Source of the DNA: Mycolicibacter senuensis
GTDB taxonomy: Bacteria > Actinomycetota > Actinomycetes > Mycobacteriales > Mycobacteriaceae
Reading direction: 5' to 3'
Assembly: GCF_003284925.1 (NCBI RefSeq)
Contig: NZ_QMEX01000001.1
Coordinates: forward strand, 1 to 64,000
DNA: 64,000 nucleotides
Made by a program: the position numbers and the translations under genes. The notes beneath the pieces are model-generated. The model saw only the letters and a program-made list of their open reading frames with translations. It was not told where the DNA came from and searched no databases. Positions within the stretch are counted from its first letter, which is position 1; the number at the start of each line of letters is the position of its first letter. This document shows, in pieces, positions 33,922 through 42,969 of the stretch.

Positions 33922-34296
33922 TTATGCGGCGTGGGCCGCAATTGGGGCGGGTTCGGCGCGGCCTTGCAGAAGAAGGACGACTCCCGTGTCGGGGCCGGTG
34001 CTGCCGGGTTCCCACGACGTTGGCACGACGTGAAGGTGGTGGACGGCCTGCAGCCAGTGGTCGACGGCCGCCAAGACGTCGGGCACGGGTTGGGGTAGCA
34101 GCGTCTCCGAGACCACGGTCTCGATGACGTCCGGTGTGGGGTCGTCCGGCCACTGTCGCGTTTCTTCCCGGATCAGGGCGGCCTGCAGGGGGCTGTCCGG
34201 TGTTTCCTGGGATACCTCGCAGACCATCGTCACTTCGACGGTCGGGGAATCATCTTCTGCGCCTGAAATCGTGTTGGTGCGGTCGTCGATAAGCAT
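33922..34296 (-). CDS. Hypothetical acidic protein
   Basis: 124 aa, acidic N-terminal half (SGAEDDSPTVEVTMVCEVSQ), helix-rich centre. ATG at 34296 follows GGGGGCAACC. Divergent from the HTH/beta-propeller gene, sharing its regulatory region with two GTTAAC-type motifs. Family unknown. Confidence 0.58.
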   Translation of the reverse strand: MLIDDRTNTISGAEDDSPTVEVTMVCEVSQETPDSPLQAALIREETRQWPDDPTPDVIETVVSETLLPQPVPDVLAAVDHWLQAVHHLHVVPTSWEPGSTGPDTGVVLLLQGRAEPAPIAAHAA

Positions 34297-34418
34297 TGGT
34301 TGCCCCCAATTGGAGTGGGATCGTCCTTGATTTCGTGATCCCATCGTCAGCAACCAGCCAAGGGGCCGTCAATGGACGCAAGCACCCTTGAGCAGGGTTT
34401 GAGCCATTTTGTGCCATA

Positions 34419-35870
34419 GTGAGCCAATGGTTAACAGTCACTGTCCACGCTGGCGTTAACCATGCAACCCGCGGTAACTGGGGAGGCAGGCTGACTGACG
34501 ACGACGCTCTTGATGATCTGGACCCGCGCCTGACCTTTTTGCGCAGTGAGCTCTACCGGCTGCGATTGGCGGCGGGTGAGCCGAGCCTGCGCTCGGTGGC
34601 CCAGAAAACGGGGTGGAGTCGGGCCACGGTCAGCAGGATCTTCACCTGCGCCGCGCTACCGAAGTGGGATCCCCTAGAAGCCGTTGTCGCGCACCTGGGC
34701 GGCGATTCGGACAGATTCCGGCAGCTCTGGATGGCCTGCAAGTCGATCGACATCCCCGTACCGCCCGTTGCGCCCACCCTGCCAGCGCCACCACCCGATG
34801 TGCCGCCCTCCCAGCGCCCGCTGGTGGCGCCCTCCAAGCGCCCGACACGCCGCCGCAACATGGTGGCGCTGTCCGCGGCCGGGTTGGCCGTGGTTATTGC
34901 CGCCGTGATCACCACCAGCTGGATCGCCGGGCGACATCCCGACAGTGCCACCGGCCAACCCCCCAGCAGTCGGCCAGCAGCCACGGTGGCGCGCATCGTC
35001 ACGACCATTCCTGTCGGGAAGCGCCCTGAAGCTGTGGCCGTCGACCCAACGTCCCGCACCATCTACACCGTCAACTACGGAGACGGCACGGTGTCAGTGA
35101 TCGATGCCGGGAAACAGGCGGTGACCGCGACCATCCCTGTGGGCTCCGGACCAGCTGACGTGGCACTCGATCCTGCCAGCCACACCGCCGTCGTCACGAA
35201 CAATCGTGACGACACCGCATCGATCATCGACACTGCTCACAACACCGTTGTCGCCAGTGTGAAGGTCGGTACGAACCCGTGGGGCGTGGCGATCGATCCG
35301 ACGGATCGCGCAGCGTATGTGGCCAACATGTGGGATTACAGCGTGTCGGTAGTCAACCTCGATAGCCACACCGTGACCGCAACGATCCCAGTCGGGAAAA
35401 ACCCGTACGGCATCGCCATTGATCACGCTTCACACACGGCCTATGTCGCAAACAGCAGCGACGGCACTGTCTCGGTAATCAACACCCTCACACGCGCCGT
35501 TGAGGCGACCATTCCGGTCGGCAACGATCCGCGAGGCGTGGCTATCGATACCGCTCACCACACTGCGCTCGTCACCAACGAAGCGGAGGGGGCCGTTACC
35601 GTTGTCGACCTCGCGACGCGGCGTGTGGCCGCAACACTTCATGTCGGCAACAGTCCGTTCGGGGTGACCGTCGATCGCGGATACCATACGGCGTACACCG
35701 CCAATCACGACAGCAGCCTGACGGTGATCGACACCGACAAATTGGTGGTCGCCGGCGCTATCCGGATCGGCAAGGAAACCTTCACCGTCGACGTTGATCC
35801 CGTCACCCACACCGTGTACACCGCCAACGACGACAACACTGTCTCGGTGATCGACCCGTCCCAGCCCTGA
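34419..35870 (+). CDS. Membrane-anchored HTH / YVTN beta-propeller protein
   Basis: 483 aa in three parts: a cytoplasmic HTH (SLRSVAQKTGWSRATVSRIF), one TM segment (MVALSAAGLAVVIAAVITTS, about 148-167), then about seven YVTN/NHL-type repeats, each with IPVGxxPxGVAID-like and AYVANxxDxTVSVI-like strands, making an outside propeller. It looks like a one-component sensor coupling an extracytoplasmic signal to DNA binding. The start is uncertain: GTG at 34419, or a later non-ATG start near 34492 with GGGGAGG upstream. Confidence 0.75.
   Translation: MSQWLTVTVHAGVNHATRGNWGGRLTDDDALDDLDPRLTFLRSELYRLRLAAGEPSLRSVAQKTGWSRATVSRIFTCAALPKWDPLEAVVAHLGGDSDRFRQLWMACKSIDIPVPPVAPTLPAPPPDVPPSQRPLVAPSKRPTRRRNMVALSAAGLAVVIAAVITTSWIAGRHPDSATGQPPSSRPAATVARIVTTIPVGKRPEAVAVDPTSRTIYTVNYGDGTVSVIDAGKQAVTATIPVGSGPADVALDPASHTAVVTNNRDDTASIIDTAHNTVVASVKVGTNPWGVAIDPTDRAAYVANMWDYSVSVVNLDSHTVTATIPVGKNPYGIAIDHASHTAYVANSSDGTVSVINTLTRAVEATIPVGNDPRGVAIDTAHHTALVTNEAEGAVTVVDLATRRVAATLHVGNSPFGVTVDRGYHTAYTANHDSSLTVIDTDKLVVAGAIRIGKETFTVDVDPVTHTVYTANDDNTVSVIDPSQP
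34437..34475. promoter_or_regulatory. GTTAACC-type sites near the HTH/propeller start
   Basis: ATGGTTAAC at 34437-34445 and GGCGTTAACCATGC at 34462-34475. The second is identical over 14 bp to 11969-11982. Related palindromes ATGGTTAACCAT lie in the rep leader (54612, 54637). Candidate dispersed operator. Confidence 0.5.
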
Positions 35871-35885
35871 AACGAGAAGAGGCAC

Positions 35886-36977
35886 GTGAGGCAACGACAG
35901 GTTCCACGCAGCGCGATCATCGGCGCCGGCATGGTCGGATCGGTACATGCACACGCCGTTCACCGTGCCGGCGGCCAGCTCACAGCGATCGCCGCCAGCA
36001 CGCCGCACAACAGCGACGTGGCCGCCGCCCGGCTTGGCGCCGGCAGGGCAGCCACCCCCGAAGAGATATTCGTTGCCGACGACGTCGACGTCGTGCACAT
36101 CTGTACACCCAACAACTTGCACTTCGAGCAAGTCCTGACCGCACTGGCCGCTGGCAAACATGTCATCTGCGAAAAGCCTTTAGCAACAAACGTTGCCGAC
36201 GCTCAAGCCCTGGCAACTGCCGCACGCGAAGCCGGCACGGTGGCCGCAGTGTCGTTCATCTACCGGTTCTACCCGATGGTCAGAGAGGCCCGACACCGCC
36301 TGTCCGGGACGCAGGTGTGGATGCTTCATGGTGGCTACGTTCAGGACCACCAGGCCGAGGCCGAGCCCACTGGGTGGCGTTCGGACCCCGCCCAGTCCGG
36401 GGTGTCGGCTACCTTCGCCGACATCGGCTCGCATTGGTGCGATCTGGCCGAGTTTGTCACCGGGCAACGCATCACCGAAGTCGTCGCCGCCGAGGCCTGC
36501 GCCCCGCGCAGCACCATCCGCCAAGACGACGGCGCAGTCGTGGCCTTCCGTACCGACTGCGGTGCCATCGGCAGTATCGTGGTCACTCAGTCTTCACCTG
36601 GGAGGAAGAACCAGCTCGCGTTCTCCTTCGATGCCCGCGATATCGCGATCCAGTTCGACGGTGAACGTCCCGACGAATTGATCATCGGCGGCCTGGCCTC
36701 GACTACGACGCTGCTGCGTGACGCCGCGATTCTCGACCCCGCCGCGGCCCGCTACTCGCTGCTGCCCGCCGGGCACCCACAGGGCTACCAAGACTGCTTC
36801 AACGCGTTCGTCGCTGACGTTTACGACGCCATTGCGACCGGGACCGCGCCCGACGGTCTACCGCAGTTCGCCGATGGGGTCCGTGCAGCCACCATCCACG
36901 CCGCCATCGCCGAATCCGTGGCCAATGGCACGTGGGCGCGGGTCCCAGCGCCCATGATCGCAGGAGCCACGCAATGA
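35886..36977 (+). CDS. Gfo/Idh/MocA-family oxidoreductase
   Basis: A 363-aa NAD(P)-dependent oxidoreductase. N-terminal Rossmann motif AIIGAGMVGSVHA, then the family signature VHICTPNNLHFE and CEKPLATN with the conserved Lys; a C-terminal alpha/beta substrate domain follows. GTG start 16 bp after the propeller gene stop, behind GAGAAGAGG. Overlaps the second oxidoreductase gene (ATGA). Probably acts on a sugar or inositol derivative; substrate unknown. Confidence 0.85.
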   Translation: MRQRQVPRSAIIGAGMVGSVHAHAVHRAGGQLTAIAASTPHNSDVAAARLGAGRAATPEEIFVADDVDVVHICTPNNLHFEQVLTALAAGKHVICEKPLATNVADAQALATAAREAGTVAAVSFIYRFYPMVREARHRLSGTQVWMLHGGYVQDHQAEAEPTGWRSDPAQSGVSATFADIGSHWCDLAEFVTGQRITEVVAAEACAPRSTIRQDDGAVVAFRTDCGAIGSIVVTQSSPGRKNQLAFSFDARDIAIQFDGERPDELIIGGLASTTTLLRDAAILDPAAARYSLLPAGHPQGYQDCFNAFVADVYDAIATGTAPDGLPQFADGVRAATIHAAIAESVANGTWARVPAPMIAGATQ

Positions 36978-37948
36978 CGGTCGATCCAATCCGGGTGGCG
37001 CTGATCGGGCTCGGTGGCATGGGCAATACCCACCTAAAGATCGTCGCCGGCCTCCCGCAAGCCACGATCACCGCGATCGCCGATACCCACGTCCCGTTCG
37101 CAGACCGCGCTGCTCACCTCGTGCCGGCCGCCGGGGTCTTCTACGACCCGATCGACTGCGTCAACAACGCCGACATCGACGCAGTATTGATCGCAACCGC
37201 CGACGACACTCACTTCGCCATCACGCAGGCCTGCATCAAGCGAGGCCTTCCCACGCTGTGCGAAAAGCCGCTCACTACAACTGCCCACGAATCGCGCCAG
37301 ATTGTCGAATCCGAACATGCCGCCGGCCGCCCTCTCGTGCAGGTCGGCTGGATGCGCCGCTTCGACCCCGACTACCTCGCCCTGCATTCTCAACTGCACG
37401 CCGCCGGCAGTGGCTCACCCGTGCTCATCAGCCAACGGCACCGAAACCCGCTGTCGGTCATCACTTTCGACGAACGCGAACTCATCACCAGCTCCGCCTC
37501 TCACGACATCGACATTTTCCGGTGGCTGACCGGCGATGACATCGCCGAGGTTTCGACAGCCAGTACCACCAGCAGCGACGGCAACACCGTGCTCGTCGTC
37601 CTCACCTTGACTTCCCAGACCGGCATCGTTGGAGTCATCGAGCTCGTCCGGGGCCCCGGCCTGTCCTACGACATCGGCTGTGAGATCGTCACCGGAACCG
37701 GCCCCCTAGCTCTGACCCCCACCGAACCTGACCCATCCGACCCGGCCCCCCTCGACGTGGAGGCCGAAGCATGGATGCAACGCTTTGCTCACGCCTACCG
37801 GGCACAGGACGCCGGCTGGCTCGCTGCAATCGCCGCCGGCACCAACGTCGTCGGCGCAACCGCTAACGACGGTTACGCGGTCAATGCGGTTATCGACGCT
37901 GCTCTGGCATCACTCGACAGCGGTCGCCCCACCGCCGTCCAGCGCTAG
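36974..37948 (+). CDS. Gfo/Idh/MocA-family oxidoreductase (second)
   Basis: A 324-aa relative of the upstream gene: Rossmann ALIGLGGMGNTHL, CEKPLTTTAHES with the conserved Lys, SASHDIDIFRWL in the catalytic region. The ATG overlaps the upstream stop, so both are made together and may work as consecutive dehydrogenases or a heteromer. Their cotranscription with the HTH/propeller protein is unusual. Confidence 0.85.
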   Translation: MTVDPIRVALIGLGGMGNTHLKIVAGLPQATITAIADTHVPFADRAAHLVPAAGVFYDPIDCVNNADIDAVLIATADDTHFAITQACIKRGLPTLCEKPLTTTAHESRQIVESEHAAGRPLVQVGWMRRFDPDYLALHSQLHAAGSGSPVLISQRHRNPLSVITFDERELITSSASHDIDIFRWLTGDDIAEVSTASTTSSDGNTVLVVLTLTSQTGIVGVIELVRGPGLSYDIGCEIVTGTGPLALTPTEPDPSDPAPLDVEAEAWMQRFAHAYRAQDAGWLAAIAAGTNVVGATANDGYAVNAVIDAALASLDSGRPTAVQR

Positions 37949-37990
37949 TTGTCCTGAGACACACCAGACCTAGCGCCACCACCACCACTG

Positions 37991-38389
37991 CTACCGCTTA
38001 TCGACGGCGTTGTTCCATGATCCGTCATCGGTGTAGTCCGTGGCATCGAGGTCCCAGAGTTCCCCGTCGGGCCCAAGGACGGTGTCGTGGCCGCAGTGTG
38101 GGCATCGGAAGGCGGTCATGACGCCGACCAGCTGACGCCCTGCCAACAGTCGAGCGCGGCTGATCGCAGGCGGCGCGGTCGCGGGATCAGTCCAGATCCG
38201 CCCGACGTTCATGGCCGGCGGCCGGGTATCACCGCAGCGGGTACAGCACTGCGGCGCACGGGGCGGCGGGCACACGAATACTTCCAGGGGCGGCCGCCAA
38301 TCACCCCACTGCACGGCCAGTCCGTCCCAGCGCGGCGGCAGGTCGTGTTCGCGGGGCCACAGATCCAAGCCGATCTGCTCGCTGCTCAT
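37991..38389 (-). CDS. Zinc-ribbon hypothetical protein
   Basis: 132 aa with CTRCGD and CPHCGHD, two CxxC pairs forming a likely zinc ribbon, in a Trp/Pro-rich context (DLWPREHDLPPRWDG). ATG overlaps the upstream stop (ATGA). Similar small ribbon proteins are common on actinobacterial phages and plasmids. Function unknown. Confidence 0.68.
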   Translation of the reverse strand: MSSEQIGLDLWPREHDLPPRWDGLAVQWGDWRPPLEVFVCPPPRAPQCCTRCGDTRPPAMNVGRIWTDPATAPPAISRARLLAGRQLVGVMTAFRCPHCGHDTVLGPDGELWDLDATDYTDDGSWNNAVDKR

Positions 38390-38598
38390 GGCGTCACGCC
38401 TGGGTGCGGGACCGACGCGTCGAGGAACGCCGGCGGTTCCAGGTTGCGACTCAGATCGCCGATACGGCCCTCGAGGTCTTGTATGTCCCAGTCCAGCTGC
38501 TCTCGTTCAGAGCTGCCCGCTGACGCTTCCTGGTACCGCCGTTCCAGGGCCATCTTGATGTACATCGCCTCATCGAGATCCATATCCTCGACATACAT
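38386..38598 (-). CDS. Small coiled-coil protein
   Basis: 70 aa; helical core ALERRYQEASAGSSEREQLD then WDIQDLEGRIGDL, likely a coiled coil. ATG at 38598 follows GAGGAG. Overlaps the zinc-ribbon gene. Function unknown. Confidence 0.65.
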   Translation of the reverse strand: MYVEDMDLDEAMYIKMALERRYQEASAGSSEREQLDWDIQDLEGRIGDLSRNLEPPAFLDASVPHPGVTP

Positions 38599-38708
38599 GC
38601 CAACGGTCTCCTCAGTTGTCGGTGTTGTGATGCAGTCTGGCTGCGTGATTCGCGCGCTCGACACGCCTGCATCGCTTGGCGGGGCTCCCGACACGGTGGG
38701 GTCATCGG

Positions 38709-39317
38709 TCAACCACGCATTTCCCAATGGGGCTCACACAGCGTCGTCGCGCTGCTGCGGAGATCGCGTAGTTCTCCTGGCAGACCGCATCTCTCGCACA
38801 CCGCAGCGGCGCGGATCTGCGCCTGGGCGATCAACGCCCGCACCTGAAGTTCGCTACTGGTGGTGTCGATGGTCAGATTCCCATCCGCTTGCGCGATGTG
38901 CAGGTATTGCGCCGCGGGATCGGCGGCGGCGATCTCTTGGTCAAGGTCAGCAATGACGCGATACCAGCCGGGCCCGCACACAATCGTGTGCGGCGCGTCT
39001 GCTGCGAAGCGAGCCCGCACAGATGCCAGCGCGTCCCAGTTGAGTAGGGCACGGCATTCGGCCAGCACCGCGCCAGCGCCATCGGACAACGTCGCGCCGG
39101 CGGGCACTGAGTCGAGGATCTCTTGGGCCGCGGCCCGCCGTTGCACGCCGTCCGGGTCTCTCGCCTGCAGGTGGGCGCGAACAACGTCACGTGGCGTAGA
39201 CGGTGTGTCCGTGGCGTTGATTCGGTGCAGCCAGGTGTAGTCCAGCAGGCCGAGGTCGAACTCGACCCATCCACCTGCTATCAGGTAGACGTCGTCCGGA
39301 AATCTGATGTCAGCCAT
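38709..39317 (-). CDS. Hypothetical protein with C-terminal Cys cluster
   Basis: 202 aa. Helical centre and a C-terminal CERCGLPGELRD segment with one CxxC and a later Cys, a possible zinc site. ATG at 39317. Lies about 110 bp upstream of the 70-aa gene, same strand. Family unknown. Confidence 0.62.
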   Translation of the reverse strand: MADIRFPDDVYLIAGGWVEFDLGLLDYTWLHRINATDTPSTPRDVVRAHLQARDPDGVQRRAAAQEILDSVPAGATLSDGAGAVLAECRALLNWDALASVRARFAADAPHTIVCGPGWYRVIADLDQEIAAADPAAQYLHIAQADGNLTIDTTSSELQVRALIAQAQIRAAAVCERCGLPGELRDLRSSATTLCEPHWEMRG

Positions 39318-39327
39318 CGTGGTCGAG

Positions 39328-39663
39328 CTAGCCGCAGTCCCACTCCGGATGTCCCGGGTAGCTGACCCGAACGCACCCCATGGCCGGCGCTCCGTAGTCA
39401 CGCAGCGGCATGTAGGTGACCTCGAATTCCGGGTCACCGTTCCAGTACAGGGTTCCGGTCACGTAGAGGATTCCGTCATCATCGCGCATCTCGAACGTGT
39501 GGTGGTGTTCGTAGTTGGCGTCCAGGGCGGCTTTGGTGTCGCCGTTGGCACCCCGTGGCCCGTAAACCCCTTCACACCCGACGGGCTCGTTGTGGTTGAA
39601 CTCGTTCAGTGAGCGTTCGAGATGATCACGGTCGATGATCCAAGCGTAGAGCGAAGTCGTCAT
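39328..39663 (-). CDS. Hypothetical protein, 111 aa
   Basis: Begins MTTSLYAWIIDRDHLE and contains YEHHHTFEMRDDDGILYVTG and a C-terminal Pro/Trp segment. It ends 10 bp before the next gene start, so probably cotranscribed with the 202-aa gene. Family unknown. Confidence 0.65.
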   Translation of the reverse strand: MTTSLYAWIIDRDHLERSLNEFNHNEPVGCEGVYGPRGANGDTKAALDANYEHHHTFEMRDDDGILYVTGTLYWNGDPEFEVTYMPLRDYGAPAMGCVRVSYPGHPEWDCG

Positions 39664-39759
39664 GTCTGTCAGTCTGGCGAGACTGCCCTGACGGAACTGC
39701 GGCACGACACGCGACCGGCCGGACTTTCACCGCGCTGCTCGCAGGGCAGGGTTCGCGCG

Positions 39760-40668
39760 TCAGCCGACGCAGGCAAGGTCGTAGGCGCGAGCGCGGGCAA
39801 CGAGTTTGCCGATGGCGGTGCTGATCAAACGTGGCCGCTCGAGTTCCAGCATGTGCCCAGCGCCTGGGACGCGCACGAATTCCGAATAGGGAAGCACCTT
39901 GGCTAGCGCCGCGGAGTGGGCCAATGGGGTGATCGGATCCTGCTCACCGCAGGCAACGAGCGCAGGCAGGTGCGTCAGCGCAGATACGCCTTGCTTCTGG
40001 TCGTAGGCCCGGAACTCCATCAGCAGCGCGGCGATGGTCGAGATCGCCGTTTGCCCAATCATGCGACAACACTGCGAGTTAGCCGCCATCGCGGGCGATT
40101 TCATCGCCGGAATGCCCAGCAATGGCGCCAGACTGGTGCGGGCCATCGCCCAGGCCTGAGTGGTTCGGCGGGGAAACCGCTGAGCAGCCAGCTGCAGCAA
40201 GGGCACTGCCGGAGTGTGCAGAGCGCGCCCGATCCCGTGACTGCCTAGTTCGTCGGCGGCGGTCGATACCAGCGCCACCCCGGCCACTCGTCGCAGCGTT
40301 TCGGCGTGCCGTGCGGCGAACGCCAGAATCGCCATGCCTCCCATCGAATGTCCGGCCAGCACGACCCGCCCTTGCGGTGCGGTTTGTGAGATCACCGTGT
40401 CCAGGTCATCGCCGAGCTGGTTGATCGTGTACGTCTCAGCTGGCGCCGGGGCCGAGGCGCCGTGACCGCGGTGGTCGTAGAACACCATCCGCACATCGTC
40501 TCCGACATGCTCGGGCAGGTGGTGGCGCTGGGGAGCCCAGGCGGCCTTGCTCAGACAGAAGCCGTGGCTGAAGATCACGGTCAGGGCCGCGTCGGGCGGA
40601 CCGATTTCTTCGACGGCCAGCTCGGTTCCATCTGCCGCGCTGATGCGCTGCGTTCGCTGCCCCCTCAT
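39760..40668 (-). CDS. Alpha/beta hydrolase
   Basis: A 302-aa serine hydrolase: oxyanion segment SHGFCLS (34-40), nucleophile elbow GHSMGG (Ser108), acid in CGEQDPITP, and His in GAGHMLEL. ATG at 40668 follows CAGGGGGG. Likely a lipid or ester hydrolase of the cytoplasm; no signal peptide. Monocistronic; a 600-bp gap follows upstream. Confidence 0.85.
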   Translation of the reverse strand: MRGQRTQRISAADGTELAVEEIGPPDAALTVIFSHGFCLSKAAWAPQRHHLPEHVGDDVRMVFYDHRGHGASAPAPAETYTINQLGDDLDTVISQTAPQGRVVLAGHSMGGMAILAFAARHAETLRRVAGVALVSTAADELGSHGIGRALHTPAVPLLQLAAQRFPRRTTQAWAMARTSLAPLLGIPAMKSPAMAANSQCCRMIGQTAISTIAALLMEFRAYDQKQGVSALTHLPALVACGEQDPITPLAHSAALAKVLPYSEFVRVPGAGHMLELERPRLISTAIGKLVARARAYDLACVG

Positions 40669-41262
40669 GGTCCCCCCTGAGATCGCGCTATGCGGCCTCG
40701 CCGTGGCCTTCGTTTGGAAAGGAAGGCGCACTGTCAGCGGCGATCTGAAACCTGCTCGCAGTCTCGCGAATTGACACGGGCGCCGCCGAAACGCCGGCTC
40801 GGTGCTCGCCCCGCCAGACTGCTCTCATGCCCACTGTGCCCCCCTCATTTCCGATGATGGCACCGGCATAGGAGCCAGTCTGGGCATCGCCACGCCGCCC
40901 GGCGGATTTTCGCTGCCGATCCACGCGGCCGGAGCGCAGCTCGACGCTGGGCCTAATAGAGCCCGGCTCGGCGGCACCGCAGAGGGGGGTCTGCGATCGA
41001 GCCGAGCCGGGTCGCGTGTGCTCGCCACACGCGCTGCGCCGAGATCACGAAGAAGGGGGGGGTATCGGCCCCGGCGCCGTACCGAGTTTATCGCCGCGCA
41101 CCGTGTTCGCTGGGATGCTAGCGGCGCGCCGCAGGGGTCCCTGGCGGGTCAAACCGGGGGCATCGACGTGTCGCGGCCAGAGCGGCGCCCTCAGGGCACG
41201 TTAGCGTGGATTTCGATGGCAAAGCCGCAGCGTGCGGCATGCGAATCGGGGGGCAAGACGGT
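40669..41262. other. Long intergenic region with structured hairpins
   Basis: No gene recognised on either strand between the divergent hydrolase and small-gene operon. It contains the compound hairpin at 40962-41011 and a second stem at 41014-41032. G-runs (AAGGGGGGGG near 41050) follow. Confidence 0.5.
40962..41032. ncRNA. Compound hairpin, candidate structured RNA
   Basis: Outer 11-bp perfect stem CCCGGCTCGGC / GCCGAGCCGGG encloses an inner 6-bp stem CGCAGA / TCTGCG. Three nt later comes GCGTGTG / CACACGC (7 bp, 5-nt loop). Three nested or tandem perfect stems in 71 nt of non-coding DNA. Could be a terminator, leader or small RNA. Confidence 0.4.
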
Positions 41263-41424
41263 ATGGCCAATTGGCGCATCGACGACCTGGCGATGGATCA
41301 GGTTTCCATTATCGAAGCCGACACCCAGGAAGCTGCAGTCCAGGCCTATCTGGAGTGCCGTGAGTCGAATCTGCTCGTATGCCCTGCTACCGACGTCGAC
41401 GTCGCCAACTTCGGCCGCGACTAG
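41263..41424 (+). CDS. Small hypothetical protein
   Basis: 53 aa, MANWRIDDLAMDQ then a helix (DTQEAAVQAYLECRE). The ATG is preceded by GGGGGGCAAG. Starts a five-gene plus-strand operon to 42453. Unknown function. Confidence 0.58.
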   Translation: MANWRIDDLAMDQVSIIEADTQEAAVQAYLECRESNLLVCPATDVDVANFGRD

Positions 41425-41457
41425 TGCTACCGCGACGGTGACCAGGGGGATGTGTCT

Positions 41458-41685
41458 ATGAGCTACCGCTGGGACGATCGGGAGCCCAACCCGATTCACG
41501 AGGCCGAGCGTGACGAATACCGGGCCGCCCTTGCGGCCGCTCCAGAGCCTGACCCGCTCACCTGCACGCACCGCTACGTTCGCACGCGTGGCGGCGGCGG
41601 GCGGTGCCACTGCGGCGATTCCATCTCTCTTGAGGACCTCTGCAGCGGGGAAGCCGACTACTGCAACGGGTTCGACGATGAGTGA
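41458..41685 (+). CDS. Small Cys/His-rich protein
   Basis: 75 aa with CTHRYVRTR...CHC spacing and further Cys toward the C-terminus (LCSGEADYC), suggesting zinc binding. ATG at 41458 after CAGGGGG. Overlaps the next gene by 8 nt. Unknown function. Confidence 0.62.
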   Translation: MSYRWDDREPNPIHEAERDEYRAALAAAPEPDPLTCTHRYVRTRGGGGRCHCGDSISLEDLCSGEADYCNGFDDE

Positions 41686-41974
41686 ATGCGTGATATGGCT
41701 GCGATGCGAGCCGGGTTCGGGAGGCACCAGGATCGACGAGGTGTCCAGTGGCGGTGGTCGCGTCTTGCTGGGCACCACCGCGCAGTGCACAACGGATCCG
41801 GAGCGCATTGCGCTGGCTCTGCAGCACGGGTTCGTCACGCGGGCAGAGCGCGAATATGCCCGCCTGATTTCGATCGAGCCACCTTCGGTCGAGCCCGGAA
41901 CAGAACAGGACTGGACCTACTGGGCACTGCGCTTCGACCTGACCGACTACCTAGACGCGCTGGCCAAACTGTGA
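41678..41974 (+). CDS. Hypothetical protein, 98 aa
   Basis: MSECVIWLRCEPGSG start, helical middle (RIALALQHGFVTRAERE) and a C-terminal LRFDLTDYLDALAKL. Translationally coupled to the preceding gene. Family unknown. Confidence 0.62.
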   Translation: MSECVIWLRCEPGSGGTRIDEVSSGGGRVLLGTTAQCTTDPERIALALQHGFVTRAEREYARLISIEPPSVEPGTEQDWTYWALRFDLTDYLDALAKL

Positions 41975-42007
41975 ACGCTCCAGCGAAGCACAAGGAGCAC
42001 CGGCACA

Positions 42008-42223
42008 GTGAATGATCTTGTCTGGATGGTTGCGCGCTACAGCGCTCGACACGGCCTGAGCTGTACCGCGCACCAAACCGAGGCCGCCGCACTGGGTTAC
42101 GTGCGCTACCTCTACTGCATTCCTGCCGACGTCGCAGACAGTGACGTCGTTTCGTGGGTGAGCCTCAATACCGGCGACCAGGCTCTGGTCACCTACGACG
42201 ATCCGGCACAGGAGCCCCGATGA
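42008..42223 (+). CDS. Small hypothetical protein
   Basis: 71 aa, GTG start behind AAGGAG (about 10 nt). Contains LGYVRYLYCIPADVADSD. Overlaps the next ATG by 4 nt (ATGA). Family unknown. Confidence 0.62.
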   Translation: MNDLVWMVARYSARHGLSCTAHQTEAAALGYVRYLYCIPADVADSDVVSWVSLNTGDQALVTYDDPAQEPR

Positions 42224-42453
42224 ACGCACTACTGGACCTTGCCCACGCCCACGCCGACTACCTCGCGGCGACAGCTTCCGCTGGCGCAACTGGCCATGTG
42301 ACTCTGTCGTCGGTGCGGGCCCTGCGCCGCCGCGTCCTACGCCCGCTGCAGGCCGCGCGACGTGCCCTGCGGGCAGTGCTGTTCTACGCGCTGGGCCTGG
42401 GCGCACTGTGGGTAACGCTGTCCTACCTCGTTCAGACGCACCCCGCCGTGTAG
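42220..42453 (+). CDS. Small membrane protein
   Basis: 77 aa: basic helix (ALRRRVLRPLQAARRALRA) followed by one TM segment (VLFYALGLGALWVTLSYLV). Last gene of the operon, convergent with 42495. Confidence 0.6.
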   Translation: MNALLDLAHAHADYLAATASAGATGHVTLSSVRALRRRVLRPLQAARRALRAVLFYALGLGALWVTLSYLVQTHPAV

Positions 42454-42494
42454 CAGCAAGCCGCCGCGGGCCCGCCGCGCGCTACCAGGCGGGT

Positions 42495-42743
42495 TCAGCA
42501 GCCGTACGACCAGAATCGGATCGAGGTGTTGTCGTAAAGACGCTGCAGCATACCGGTGTCGGGTAGCTCAGCGACGGCGTAGAGGAAGCCGTGGTCCGCG
42601 TCGTAGAACACGACCGATCGTCCGACGTCGAGACTGGCCCGCTCGAGCAGTTCAGCGTTGATGAATGTGACCATCAGGCCGTGGTTGATCTCCCGGCGCA
42701 TGGCATCGATCTGTTGCGGGTCGAGCTGCTGGATCGAACTCAT
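42495..42743 (-). CDS. Hypothetical protein, 82 aa
   Basis: Helical N-terminus (QQIDAMRREINHGLMVTFI) and a beta-like SVVFYDADHGFLYAVAE. ATG at 42743 behind GGGAGGAG. Last gene of an operon from 43322. Family unknown. Confidence 0.65.
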   Translation of the reverse strand: MSSIQQLDPQQIDAMRREINHGLMVTFINAELLERASLDVGRSVVFYDADHGFLYAVAELPDTGMLQRLYDNTSIRFWSYGC

Positions 42744-42792
42744 TGGTGACTCCTCCCAAAGTCGGTGAACATGGTGTTGCGGTGCGGGCCGG

Positions 42793-42969
42793 TCATTGAA
42801 GCGACGTGACCTTGTTGTCGCAACGGCAGCAGATCGGCACTTGGCCGAGCGGGCCGGCGTCGCGCAATCCGTTGGCCGGGTTGCTGCACCGCGCGAACCA
42901 CTGACAGGCAACCGGTTCCCCGGTTCCGCTGGCGTTTGCGTACACCCGGTCGTCAGGGTCGAGGCTCAT
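42793..42969 (-). CDS. Small zinc-ribbon-like protein
   Basis: 58 aa with Cys at 22 and 28, then CCRC near residue 47-50 (ACQWFARCSN ... ICCRCDNK), a probable zinc site. The ATG at 42969 overlaps the upstream stop (ATGA). Confidence 0.62.
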   Translation of the reverse strand: MSLDPDDRVYANASGTGEPVACQWFARCSNPANGLRDAGPLGQVPICCRCDNKVTSLQ

